Assembly (NCBI RefSeq): GCF_003025615.1 | Contig: NZ_PYMJ01000003.1 | Location: forward strand, 62,001 to 126,000 | Direction: 5' to 3' | DNA from: Photobacterium frigidiphilum | Lineage (GTDB): Bacteria; Pseudomonadota; Gammaproteobacteria; Enterobacterales; Vibrionaceae | DNA: 64,000 nt | Part shown: piece by piece, positions 48,394-57,218 of the stretch | Layout: each line of letters starts with the position of its first letter | Position numbering within the stretch: the stretch's first letter is position 1 | Program-made: the position numbers and the translations under genes | The notes under the pieces: model-generated | Seen by the model: the letters and a program-made list of their open reading frames with translations, nothing else | The model's database searches: none | Told to the model about the DNA's origin: nothing

Positions 48394-49401
48394 TTACTTA
48401 GCCTTAGTGACGGCTACTGGTCTTTTCCCATCACATGCGCCTTTCTCTAGCTGGTGAATAGGGCTGCTGCCTTGTAATGCCCATCGGTGATCGTCACGAC
48501 TCAGTTTTCTATACTGCGTGGGCGTTATACCTAGATAGCTTTGGAATGTTTGATAAAAGCGGCTGCTAGAGTTAAACCCAACCGTCAACGAAATATCAAG
48601 AATGGTGCGTTCTGTATCGCTTAGCAAGGCGCGCGCATGGTTCATTCGCATGGCTGTTATGTACTGTTTGATAGTGAGTTGCATCATGCGCTGAAAAATC
48701 CCCATCGCATAATTGGCATGCAGCCCGACGTGATCCGCAATCTGTTTTACCGTCAGTGGTGTGTCGTGGTGGGTGGCAATGTATTCCAGCATTTGGCTAA
48801 CATAAAACTGTGAATGTTTAGAAAGCCCATTCTGGATTGTTTTATCTGTGCGGCTGGTTAGCATTTGAGACCAACCATCGAGACAAACTCGTTTCAGCAT
48901 CAGACCTATTTCATCGGAAGCCAGTTGTTGGCGGCTTTCTGCAACGTGTGTCAATTCCGCTTCCCAGCGAGCAATTTCAAATTCACACACCAAAGATGGC
49001 GCTGTCGATTGTAATACTGCCCCGTGGGTGATCTGATTAACCAGCTCTCTGTTTAATGGCCATGATAAAAAATGATGGATAGGGATATTGATAATACCCA
49101 TATTGTGGCTATCACCAGGATGTGTGAGTCGGTGCGGAACAGAAGCCCAAAATAGCCCAATGTGACCATCTTTTAATACAACCGGGCTGCCATTAATGAT
49201 GTATTCCACATCACCACCAAACGGGATATTGACTTCAACCTGCCCGTGCCAGTGGTAGCCAGGCATATTGTGGGGTGGTCTTAATTCGACATCAATTTTT
49301 TCGTGTGAAGAATAGAGCGACAAAGGGCTGACAGACACACTTTCTTGTGAATAGTTTTCTTGGGGGGTCACCAACAGCGCATCTTTGTCATGTTGTTTCA
49401 T
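48394..49401 (-). CDS. melR: Melibiose operon regulator, AraC family
   Basis: A 335-residue AraC-type activator. The N-terminal cupin sugar-binding domain (MPGYHWHGQVEVNIPFGGDVEYIINGSPVVLKDGHIGLFWASVPHRLT) matches E. coli MelR closely. The C-terminal double helix-turn-helix is LTVKQIADHVGLHANYAMGIFQRMMQLTIKQYI and LDISLTVGFNSSSRFYQTFQSYLGITPTQYRKL. It is divergent from melA, the same layout as E. coli melR-melAB, and should activate melAB when melibiose is present, together with CRP. The protein is some 30 residues longer than E. coli MelR at its two ends. Confidence 0.93.
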   Translation of the reverse strand: MKQHDKDALLVTPQENYSQESVSVSPLSLYSSHEKIDVELRPPHNMPGYHWHGQVEVNIPFGGDVEYIINGSPVVLKDGHIGLFWASVPHRLTHPGDSHNMGIINIPIHHFLSWPLNRELVNQITHGAVLQSTAPSLVCEFEIARWEAELTHVAESRQQLASDEIGLMLKRVCLDGWSQMLTSRTDKTIQNGLSKHSQFYVSQMLEYIATHHDTPLTVKQIADHVGLHANYAMGIFQRMMQLTIKQYITAMRMNHARALLSDTERTILDISLTVGFNSSSRFYQTFQSYLGITPTQYRKLSRDDHRWALQGSSPIHQLEKGACDGKRPVAVTKAK

Positions 49402-49576
49402 GTCAGCTCCTTAGGAAATAACACCATTGTCCCAAAACCTTCGAAATGAAACCCAGATCCTTGTCAAACCTCAGTTATTACTCATTGATAAATAACTAAA
49501 TACGGAACAGAGGTTACAAAATGAAAGGATTATGCTGGCGAAGTATTTAAGAATCTCACTTAATTACCTATTTTTG

Positions 49577-49630
49577 TCCTGTTTTCTCATATTATGCCAA
49601 TACGGAGTGAAAATATTAGGAAACAGAACA
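49577..49630. promoter_or_regulatory. Inverted repeat in the melR-melA intergenic region, possible MelR operator
   Basis: GTCCTGTTTTCT (49577-49588) and, inverted, AGGAAACAGAAC (49619-49630; 10 of 12 bases match) lie 42 bases apart, four helical turns, about 100-150 bases before melA. A second pair, GTAATG and CATTAC, flanks 49673-49695. The 326-base intergenic region has no gene. The assignment to MelR is inference. Confidence 0.4.
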
Positions 49631-49727
49631 CTGATAGCACTTACCGAGACGATTAAGGTGATAGAAGGCGTGTAATGTTTCACCATCACATTACGTTAGT
49701 TTTATTGAGATTAAGGATATAAATCGC

Positions 49728-51083
49728 ATGAAGACTCCACAAATCACCTTCATCGGTGCGGGTTCGACTATTTTCGTTAAGAACATTCTTGGCGACGTTT
49801 TTCATAAACCAGCACTGAAGCATGCTCATATCGCATTGATGGATATCGACCAAACTCGTTTAGAAGAATCTCAGATTGTCGTTAGAAAGCTCATGGAATC
49901 TGCTGGTGCGACAGGCAACATAACCTGTCACCTGAATCAAAAAGATGCTCTGCAAAACGCTGACTTTGTTGTTGTCGCGTTTCAGATTGGCGGTTACGAG
50001 CCATGTACTGTTACTGATTTTGAGGTCTGTAAGCGTCACGGTCTAGAGCAAACCATTGCTGATACTTTAGGTCCTGGTGGCATTATGCGTTCATTACGTA
50101 CTATTCCTCACTTGTGGCAGATCTGTGAAGACATGACCGAGGTTTGCCCAGATGCAACCATGCTTAATTATGTGAACCCGATGGCGATGAATACTTGGGC
50201 GATGTATGCAAAATACCCAAATATTAAACAGGTTGGTCTTTGCCATTCTGTGCAAGGTACCGCTGAAGAATTGGCGCGTGACTTAGAGTTGGATTATAAC
50301 GATTTACGTTATACCTGTGCTGGTATTAACCACATGGCTTATTACCTCACATTAGAGAAGAAAAACGCGCAAGGTGAGTATGTCGATATTTACCCAGACT
50401 TACTGGCAGCCTTTGAAAATGGTCAAGCCCCTAAACCTGGCCAACATCATAACGGTCGTTGCGTAAACCTCATTCGTTATGAAATGTTCAAAAAGCTGGG
50501 CTACTTTGTGACTGAATCGTCAGAACATTTTGCCGAATACACACCGTACTTCATTAAACCAAATCGCCCTGATTTGATTGAACGTTATAAAGTGCCACTA
50601 GATGAATATCCGAAACGTTGCGTTGAGCAAATCGCTGATTGGAAAAAAGATCTGGAAGCGTTTAAAAACGCAGATAGTATCGATGTGAAAGAATCGCATG
50701 AGTACGCAAGTACGATCATGAATGCAATCTGGACGGGTACGCCGAGCGTGATTTACGGCAACGTAAAAAATGACGGTCTTATTGAAAACCTGCCACAGGA
50801 ATGCTGTGTGGAAGTTGCCTGTCTGGTTGATGCTAACGGTATTCAACCGACGAAAGTAGGTCGCTTACCAAGCCATTTGGCGGCATTAATGCAAACCAAT
50901 ATTAATGTTCAAACTCTACTGACAGAAGCAATTTTAACTGAAAATCGAGATCGCATCTATCACGCTGCCATGCTGGATCCGCATACTGCGGCAGTATTAG
51001 GGCTAGAAGAGATTTATGCACTCGTTGATGACCTCATTGAGGCACATGAAGGTTGGTTGCCTGCATGGGTTAATAAGCATTAA
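49728..51083 (+). CDS. melA: Alpha-galactosidase, GH4 (melibiase)
   Basis: A 451-residue GH4 enzyme, the same length as E. coli MelA and close to it throughout: ITFIGAGSTIFVKNILGDVFH (NAD-binding, residues 5-25), VVVAFQIGGYEPCTVTDFEVCKRHGLEQTIADTLGPGGIMR, MLNYVNPMAMNTWAMYAKYP, VGLCHSVQGTAEELARDL (Mn-binding Cys), AGINHMAYYL (metal-binding His) and ESSEHFAEYTPYFIKP. It needs NAD+ and Mn2+ and cleaves melibiose and related alpha-galactosides in the cytoplasm by an oxidation-elimination mechanism. It is the first gene of melAB. Confidence 0.97.
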   Translation: MKTPQITFIGAGSTIFVKNILGDVFHKPALKHAHIALMDIDQTRLEESQIVVRKLMESAGATGNITCHLNQKDALQNADFVVVAFQIGGYEPCTVTDFEVCKRHGLEQTIADTLGPGGIMRSLRTIPHLWQICEDMTEVCPDATMLNYVNPMAMNTWAMYAKYPNIKQVGLCHSVQGTAEELARDLELDYNDLRYTCAGINHMAYYLTLEKKNAQGEYVDIYPDLLAAFENGQAPKPGQHHNGRCVNLIRYEMFKKLGYFVTESSEHFAEYTPYFIKPNRPDLIERYKVPLDEYPKRCVEQIADWKKDLEAFKNADSIDVKESHEYASTIMNAIWTGTPSVIYGNVKNDGLIENLPQECCVEVACLVDANGIQPTKVGRLPSHLAALMQTNINVQTLLTEAILTENRDRIYHAAMLDPHTAAVLGLEEIYALVDDLIEAHEGWLPAWVNKH

Positions 51084-51150
51084 TAGCGATAGCAGAAATA
51101 AAGAATAATAAATATAACTAACCAATAACGTGAAACTAAATGGAATGATG

Positions 51151-51166
51151 CCCTCTCAAAAGAGGG
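51151..51166 (+). promoter_or_regulatory. Small hairpin in the melA-melB gap
   Basis: CCCTCT (51151-51156) and AGAGGG (51161-51166) with loop CAAA, just before the melB ribosome site AAAGGAG. It is likely an mRNA-stabilising or translation-tuning hairpin. Confidence 0.4.
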
Positions 51167-51182
51167 GGCTAAAGGAGCCACA

Positions 51183-52610
51183 ATGAGTGTTTCAATGAAC
51201 ACCAAGCTGAGTTATGGATTTGGCGCGTTTGGTAAAGATTTTGCGATTACCATCGTTTATATGTACCTAATGTTTTACTACACCGATGTTGTCGGTATTT
51301 CTGCTGGCGTTGTCGGAACGCTTTTCTTAGTGGCTCGAATCTGGGATGCCGTTAACGATCCGATTATGGGGTGGTTGGTTAACAACACCCGTACTCGCTG
51401 GGGAAAATTTAAACCTTGGATTCTTATCGGTACCATCACTAACTCTGTCGTGTTGTTTATGTTGTTTAGTGCTCACTACATTGAAGGTCCGTGGCTTATT
51501 GCTTATGTCGCAGTAACCTACATTTTATGGGGCATGACTTACACCTTAATGGATATTCCTTTTTGGTCACTGGTTCCTACTTTGACGTTAGATAAGCGCG
51601 AACGTGAAGAATTAGTGCCTTACCCGCGTTTCTTTGCCAGCCTTGCGTGGATTGTGACAGCCGCGATTGCGATGCCATTTATCAACTACGTGGGTGGCGA
51701 TGACAAAGGCTTCGGCTTTCAAGTCTTTACTTTATTGTTGATTGTTTGTTTTGCGGTATCGACGTTCATAACCCTTCGCAATGTAAAAGAACGCTACTCG
51801 ACCGATCAACTAGACAGCACAGCAGTCGAAGAGAAAGTATCGCTGAAGAAAATGCTCTCGCTTATTTACAAAAATAGCCAGCTTACAAGTTTGTTGTGTA
51901 TGGCGTTATCGTACAACCTCGCAACCAATATTATTATGGCGTTCGCGGTGTACTATTTCACTTACGTGGTTGGTAATGAAGATCTGTTCCCGTACTACAT
52001 GGCCTATGCGGGTATTGCGAACCTTATTACTCTCGTGCTGTTCCCTAAACTGGCGAAGCTTTTTTCTCGCCGTGTGCTGTGGGCGTGCGCTTCAAGTTTT
52101 CCGATTCTTGGTAGTATCGTACTGATTTACATCGGTATGTACGATCAGCAAAGCATATTGTTAATCTCTACTGCGGGTGTGCTACTTCAAATTGGTACGG
52201 CGTTATTCTGGGTACTGAACGTGATCATGGTGGCTGACACCGTTGACTACGGTGAATATAAGCTTGGGATCCGTTGCGAAAGTATTGCTTACTCTGTTCA
52301 GACGCTAGTGGTAAAAGCAGGCTCTGCGTTTGCGGCATTCTTTATCGGTATTGCCCTTACTGTCGTAGATTATGTGCCAAATGTTGAGCAAAGTGCCGAT
52401 ACCATCTTTGGTATGCAATGCGTCATGATCGGGCTACCAAGCTTCTTCTTCGCTATTGCACTATTTATCTATTTCCGCTTCTACAAACTGAATGGTGCAT
52501 ACCATCAGAAGATTCAAAATCATCTAACAGAAAAGTACGATCACATCAGTACTGGGTCAGATGACGACGGTAAGCAAGCTGAGGCAGGAAAGCCCATTCA
52601 AGCTGTTTAA
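51183..52610 (+). CDS. melB: Melibiose:cation symporter
   Basis: A 475-residue GPH-family transporter, nearly identical in layout to E. coli Mel[37 protein letters not shown], then [36 protein letters not shown], which contains the conserved Asp residues for Na+/sugar binding (the WDAVNDP motif). It has 12 predicted helices and ends in a charged tail. It imports melibiose with Na+, Li+ or H+. It is translationally linked to melA across a short hairpin-bearing gap, then followed after a hairpin by an exported glycosidase gene. Confidence 0.96.
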   Translation: MSVSMNTKLSYGFGAFGKDFAITIVYMYLMFYYTDVVGISAGVVGTLFLVARIWDAVNDPIMGWLVNNTRTRWGKFKPWILIGTITNSVVLFMLFSAHYIEGPWLIAYVAVTYILWGMTYTLMDIPFWSLVPTLTLDKREREELVPYPRFFASLAWIVTAAIAMPFINYVGGDDKGFGFQVFTLLLIVCFAVSTFITLRNVKERYSTDQLDSTAVEEKVSLKKMLSLIYKNSQLTSLLCMALSYNLATNIIMAFAVYYFTYVVGNEDLFPYYMAYAGIANLITLVLFPKLAKLFSRRVLWACASSFPILGSIVLIYIGMYDQQSILLISTAGVLLQIGTALFWVLNVIMVADTVDYGEYKLGIRCESIAYSVQTLVVKAGSAFAAFFIGIALTVVDYVPNVEQSADTIFGMQCVMIGLPSFFFAIALFIYFRFYKLNGAYHQKIQNHLTEKYDHISTGSDDDGKQAEAGKPIQAV

Positions 52611-52619
52611 TTACACTCA

Positions 52620-52639
52620 AGGCCATTAATCAATGGCCT
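52620..52639 (+). promoter_or_regulatory. Intercistronic hairpin after melB
   Basis: An 8-bp stem AGGCCATT (52620-52627) with AATGGCCT (52632-52639) and a 4-base loop, followed by AT-rich bases without a T-run. It may partly end the melAB transcript or protect its 3' end before the next gene at 52727. Confidence 0.5.
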
Positions 52640-52726
52640 ACTTTAAAAATAATAATAGCCACTATAAAACAGCTTTCTTAATTATAAATTTATCTAATAA
52701 CGACATATTTAAATGGAAGAGAAGTA

Positions 52727-54985
52727 ATGAACCTAAAACTACTCGTGCCTGTTATTGCCGGTACACTTGTGTTATCGAGTAGCGCTTTTGCGTTACAAGC
52801 TAGCGACAGTATGAACGCGGCTGAAGCGGCGTATAAAAAGCCGACGATTGAAAACCTATTGACTAACCCTGCATTTGAAAATAAAGGGTTGGGTTGGAGT
52901 TACTGGTTTGCAAATTTTAAAGATGATAACGCATATGTAGGCAGTTATCGGGGAAGAATCGCCACAGGTTCTAGCCATAGTATTAGCCAAATGGTGACGA
53001 TCCCAGAAACAGGTTATTACGATTTATCTGCTTACATCATTAGCCCAAGCAACGATGCGATCTTGTCTTTGACAAATATGGCGAACGAGGTTTTGGTCAG
53101 TACTGAAATTAAAAAAAGCAAAAAATACAAACGCACAGCACTTAAACATATTCCACTAGAACAAGGTGAGCAGCTAAAAGTTTTCTTTACTGGTTCAGAT
53201 AAAGGCAGTGTGAGTGTCGATAATGTCACGTTGAGTAAAAGCCCTAAGAATAAAGCCCCAGCGTTTAACCAAGTGATTGGTTTCAATGTGACTGAACAAT
53301 CTGGTTTAACTGCTATCAATAAAAACAGCAAAACCATTGAGTTTCTTCTGCCATTTGGCAGTGATTTAGAAAATGTGCAGCTAGGTGATATTACGGTTTC
53401 ATCTGGTACTTCTGCATCGCTTCGTGCTGGTGATATCGTCGATTTTAGTCAACCCGTCACCATCACGTTGACTGATGAAAAAGGCCGTATAGAACAGTGG
53501 ACAGCAACTGCTGTAGAGAAAGAAAAAGAAGTGGTCGTAACCTCTTCAAACCAAAAGCTTGAAGCTTCATTTGAATGGGCGATTGATAAAACCCGCCAGT
53601 TCGTGATGACAGATAAGCACGATTTGGTCAATCGAGATGAAAACAATAATGACGGCAGCGGAACCGCCGATTATATCCCTTCTTACTGGGCAGGTTACTT
53701 TGATCGTACCGCATTTTACTCGCGTGATTTTCTTCATCAGGCTACAGGTGCCAAGCTAGCAGGGCTGGATAAAGAAAATTTTTCAATGTTCAAAACCTTT
53801 GCACGTCACTCAACTGAATCAAGAAAATGGTACACCTTGTGGGCTGTTAACTTTGATGGTTCACCGCATACCATTGACTACAAAGACGACGACTGGTTTG
53901 TTCGTGAAGTACCCGCTCAGTTCGAGTTTTTAGAAAAAGCCTACGAGCAATATCAATGGACTGGTGATAAACGTTATATCGAAGATGAAGATCTTTGGCG
54001 TTTTTATACCAAGGTGTTAACTGATTATATTACCTTGCATGATTTGCAGGATCCTAACGGTATTGCCGAGGGTTACGGTGGTATTTTCGAAGGCTCAGCG
54101 ACTTATAATGAACGCGGGGAGTTTCCGATTGAAGCTGGTGATGGTATCGGTTCACAATATCAAGCGACCGTTGCCTATGCGGCGATGCTTGAAGCGCGTG
54201 GTGACGACAGTGATGCCGAATTGTGGCAGGAAAAAGCTCAGAAACTCAAAGATTTTTTCAATCAAGATTGGAGCATTGCAGATCCAGAGAAACCATTGGC
54301 TAACTACGTCAATATCGTTCAAAAAGACGGTTTACGTTTGAACGATTTTGGTAAGGAAAATAGCTGGTTTATGCCAATGAAGCTGATCACCGAACCGGGC
54401 GAGCGCAATAACAATTATCTGGATTTTATCTCACAGAACCTAGGTGATGGTATTGGTACCACTCCAGAAGCCCCTAATAATATTGAAGCTTACACTTATA
54501 TTCCAGAAACCTATTTCCCGTATAACCGTAACGAGGAAGCATGGAAGTGGATGCAATACATCATGGATAAGAAAGATCTGCCCCATGAACGTCCGACTCA
54601 AGGTACTAATGGTGATTATCCGGAAATTTCATTTACCTTCATATCAAATACCGTTGAAGGGTTAATGGGTATTAAACCGGATGCGGCAAACAATGCGGTT
54701 GTTACGGCTTCTCATCTAACAACGGATATTGATTGGCTGTCGGTAGATTACCTGCCAATGGGAGAGCATGAACTCACAATACGTCATGATGGATTGACCA
54801 AAACGACGCTCACTAACACATCAGAAAAAACACTGAACTGGCAAGCTTGGTTTTACGGTAACTATGAGGTGCTAAATGTCGATGGTGTATCGATGCCTGC
54901 TGAGCATAAATCCGTAAATGGTCAAACCGTGAGTTATGTTGAGATCCCTGTTGGAGGAAATGCAACACGGGTAGTGGAACGCTAG
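52727..54985 (+). CDS. Exported multidomain glycoside hydrolase, family not assigned
   Basis: A 752-residue exported protein with a Sec signal peptide (MNLKLLVPVIAGTLVLSSSAFA). Residues ~38-175 look like a carbohydrate-binding beta-sandwich (NLLTNPAFENKGLGWSYWFANF, YRGRIATGSSHSISQMVTIPETGYYDLSAYI). Residues ~180-265 form an Ig-like module (FNVTEQSGLTAINKNSKTIEFLLPFG). Residues ~275-700 are a helix-rich catalytic domain of the six-hairpin type (SYWAGYFDRTAFYSRDFLHQATGAKLAG, EAGDGIGSQYQATVAYAAMLEARGDD, WKWMQYIMDKK, YPEISFTFISNTVEGLMGIKP). The end is a small beta domain. Acidic residues suitable for catalysis are abundant, but I cannot name a GH family. Position after melB suggests it releases alpha-galactosides outside the cell. 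Confidence 0.7.
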   Translation: MNLKLLVPVIAGTLVLSSSAFALQASDSMNAAEAAYKKPTIENLLTNPAFENKGLGWSYWFANFKDDNAYVGSYRGRIATGSSHSISQMVTIPETGYYDLSAYIISPSNDAILSLTNMANEVLVSTEIKKSKKYKRTALKHIPLEQGEQLKVFFTGSDKGSVSVDNVTLSKSPKNKAPAFNQVIGFNVTEQSGLTAINKNSKTIEFLLPFGSDLENVQLGDITVSSGTSASLRAGDIVDFSQPVTITLTDEKGRIEQWTATAVEKEKEVVVTSSNQKLEASFEWAIDKTRQFVMTDKHDLVNRDENNNDGSGTADYIPSYWAGYFDRTAFYSRDFLHQATGAKLAGLDKENFSMFKTFARHSTESRKWYTLWAVNFDGSPHTIDYKDDDWFVREVPAQFEFLEKAYEQYQWTGDKRYIEDEDLWRFYTKVLTDYITLHDLQDPNGIAEGYGGIFEGSATYNERGEFPIEAGDGIGSQYQATVAYAAMLEARGDDSDAELWQEKAQKLKDFFNQDWSIADPEKPLANYVNIVQKDGLRLNDFGKENSWFMPMKLITEPGERNNNYLDFISQNLGDGIGTTPEAPNNIEAYTYIPETYFPYNRNEEAWKWMQYIMDKKDLPHERPTQGTNGDYPEISFTFISNTVEGLMGIKPDAANNAVVTASHLTTDIDWLSVDYLPMGEHELTIRHDGLTKTTLTNTSEKTLNWQAWFYGNYEVLNVDGVSMPAEHKSVNGQTVSYVEIPVGGNATRVVER

Positions 54986-55045
54986 AACAAAAGCCTAGTG
55001 TGCCCACTTTAAATCTGGGTTGGTATTGATTTTCTATACTGATTT

Positions 55046-55084
55046 CCCCCGGCAATTTTACACGTTATTGTCGGGGGCTTTTTT
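55046..55084 (+). terminator. Rho-independent terminator of the mel region
   Basis: An 11-bp GC-rich stem, CCCCCGGCAAT (55046-55056) with ATTGTCGGGGG (55067-55077, one G-T pair), and a tail of six T. It ends the exported hydrolase gene just before the convergent sensor kinase gene. Confidence 0.85.
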
Positions 55085-55087
55085 AGC

Positions 55088-56413
55088 TTAATAAGAGGGA
55101 GGGAGCAATAGACGTGCACGTAGTCCAGGATTATTATCACTAAAAGCAAGCTCGCCGCCATGACAGACAATAACCGCTTCTACTAACGATAACCCTAGCC
55201 CAAAACCTTGATGTGTTCGGCTACGATCAACACGAAACATCGGTTCGCGAATACGTTCTTTATCCTTATCTGAAACCCCATAACCGTTGTCTGTTACAAC
55301 TAATCCAAAGTTATCGACAATAACGATGATCTCTCCGCATTCGGGGGTATATTTGATCGCATTTTCAACTAAATTATAAATAGCGCGAAATAATAAACTA
55401 GGCTCTCCTTGTAAGTGATAGGGAGCATCTTGGCGCAGGTATAAATTTTGTTTTTTCTCATCAGAAATGGGCAGTAAAAATTCAATGACATCTTGGCTGA
55501 TTTTGCTCAGATCAACGTATTCTTTTTCTAAATTTTGCTTACCACTATTCAAATTAGCGATTTCCAACATGCCGTTGAACATACCAAGTAAGATTTCAAG
55601 ATCGTCGTGACAGGCTTCTAATTCATTTTGATGAGGGGAGTTATTGGTAACAAGCAAGCTTTCTAAACGTAGCTTCATGCGGGCAATAGGGGTACGCAAA
55701 TCATGCGCCATACCGACTGATAATGATTTTAATGAATTCTCTTTTTTCTCAACTTGTTCTATGAGGAAATTTAAATGAATGGCTAATATATCAAATTCAT
55801 CATCATTACGGCTAACGGGAAGCTTTACCCCTTTTTCACCATAAATAACCCGATTCATCCCTTGGTTTACTCGGCTGAGTTTATTGAGTATTGAAACAGC
55901 AAATAATGTTGCCCCTGCTAGCATTAAAATAACCGGTATAGCGATGCCTGTAAGTAACATTGGGGTAACGGTATCACGGTATTCTTGTAATAACTCGGGA
56001 TTAATACCAATCACCAATTGTTCTTTATTGGGTAATAGAATAATGCTTTCGGGCTGAGTAACATTCAGTACGCTGACATTATTGCCTGATAGTACAGCAG
56101 GGTATGAGCGATTTGTAGCTGAATACGAGGCACTGCTAATGCGATAGGTAAATGCGTTATTTTGTTCACTTCTGTTTGCGACAGATTGGCGGATATTTTC
56201 AATATTGCCGGTGGCAGCCAACATTGAGAAAGTACTCGTTTCACTATTGAGTTCTCGTTTTAGCTGTTTATGGTAAAACGTTTCAGAACTTACGAAGACT
56301 TGGTGAATAAATAGCATAAACATCAATGCCACACAGGCAATGAAGTACAGCAACACTTTGAATATTGAAGATCGTGAAAGGTTATCAGGACCTGCGAAGG
56401 ACATAGCCTGCAC
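55088..56413 (-). CDS. Two-component sensor histidine kinase
   Basis: A 441-residue membrane kinase. A first transmembrane helix (LLYFIACVALMFMLFIHQVF, residues 21-40) is followed by a periplasmic sensor of about 105 residues and a second helix (PMLLTGIAIPVILMLAGATLF). A HAMP-like linker leads to the dimerisation domain with phospho-acceptor His237 in SVGMAHDLRTPIARMK. The ATPase domain has N-box NLVENAIKYTP, G1 VTDNGYGVSD and GFGLGLSLVEAVIVCHGGEL. Its start overlaps the response regulator gene by 29 bases, so the pair is co-translated. The signal is unknown. Gene neighbours suggest, but do not prove, control of sugar uptake or envelope functions. Confidence 0.92.
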   Translation of the reverse strand: MQAMSFAGPDNLSRSSIFKVLLYFIACVALMFMLFIHQVFVSSETFYHKQLKRELNSETSTFSMLAATGNIENIRQSVANRSEQNNAFTYRISSASYSATNRSYPAVLSGNNVSVLNVTQPESIILLPNKEQLVIGINPELLQEYRDTVTPMLLTGIAIPVILMLAGATLFAVSILNKLSRVNQGMNRVIYGEKGVKLPVSRNDDEFDILAIHLNFLIEQVEKKENSLKSLSVGMAHDLRTPIARMKLRLESLLVTNNSPHQNELEACHDDLEILLGMFNGMLEIANLNSGKQNLEKEYVDLSKISQDVIEFLLPISDEKKQNLYLRQDAPYHLQGEPSLLFRAIYNLVENAIKYTPECGEIIVIVDNFGLVVTDNGYGVSDKDKERIREPMFRVDRSRTHQGFGLGLSLVEAVIVCHGGELAFSDNNPGLRARLLLPPSY

Positions 56414-57062
56414 CTCGGATTGTATGGATCAAACCTAACTCACCATTTTCTTCTAATTTTTTACGCAGGTTGGCAATATGTACATCAATCACATTGGTTT
56501 TAGGGTCAAAGTGATAACTCCACACGGATTCAAATAAGCTCATTCTAGAGACAACATTTTCAGCGTGCTCCATTAAGTATTGCAGTAATAAAAACTCTTT
56601 CTGCTGTAGATTAAGTAAACGTTCACCTCGCCATACTCGGTGTGATTTCATGTCTAATCGTAGATCATCGTAGACATATTCAGTCACGACTTTTGTTGAA
56701 GAGTGGTGGCGTTTTACTAATATTTGAGCGCGAGCAATTAACTCTGCTAAGGCAAAAGGTTTGGTTAAGTAGTCATCGCTACCTGCGGTTAAACCGGTTA
56801 CGCGATCTTCCACGCTATCCATTGCACTGAGGATCAATATAGGTGTTTGATTTTCAGTTGCCCTTATAGCCGCCAAGACCTTTATACCATCTAAAATAGG
56901 CAGCATTCGATCTAAAATGATCAGTTGGTATTCGCAACTGGTCGCCATCATTAAGCCTTTATGACCGTCGTCTGCCTCGTCAACGACAAAGCCATGCTCA
57001 CGTAACCCTTTCGCGATAAATTCACGTGTGGTCAGATCATCTTCGATAACCAGTATTTTCAT
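56385..57062 (-). CDS. OmpR/PhoB-family response regulator
   Basis: A 225-residue regulator. The receiver domain has the acidic pocket EDD (residues 7-9), phospho-acceptor Asp51 (LIILDRMLPILDG) and the conserved Lys in DDYLTKPF. A C-terminal winged helix follows (YDDLRLDMKSHRVWRGERLLNLQQKEFLLLQYLMEHAENVVSRMSLFESVWSYHFDPKTNVIDVHIANLRKKLEE, ending IHTIRGAGYVLR). It is encoded first, with the sensor kinase gene overlapping its 3' end. It probably binds direct repeats near its own or nearby promoters; none was identified with confidence. Confidence 0.93.
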   Translation of the reverse strand: MKILVIEDDLTTREFIAKGLREHGFVVDEADDGHKGLMMATSCEYQLIILDRMLPILDGIKVLAAIRATENQTPILILSAMDSVEDRVTGLTAGSDDYLTKPFALAELIARAQILVKRHHSSTKVVTEYVYDDLRLDMKSHRVWRGERLLNLQQKEFLLLQYLMEHAENVVSRMSLFESVWSYHFDPKTNVIDVHIANLRKKLEENGELGLIHTIRGAGYVLRRS

Positions 57063-57152
57063 TTGAGACCTATTTAAAATGCTAAATGCTTGGTGATGGT
57101 ATATCGCTTCGTTTTGTCGCCATTATAGATGCAGAAGTCATACTATTATAAT

Positions 57153-57181
57153 AAAAAACGGCCTACCAAGGGCAGGCCGTT
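57153..57181 (-). terminator. Rho-independent terminator of the PTS gene
   Basis: On the minus strand, AACGGCCT and AGGCCGTT (57174-57181 and 57157-57164) form an 8-bp GC-rich stem followed by a T-run (the A-run at 57153-57158). It lies about 40 bases after the nagE-like stop. Confidence 0.8.
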
Positions 57182-57218
57182 AAACAACTCTAGGGGGTAA
57201 AGTTGCTATTTCTTTATC

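Noticed and set aside
49673-49695. CRP site upstream of melA
   Set aside because: Only the right half (TCACA) matches; the left half does not fit the TGTGA-N6-TCACA spacing.
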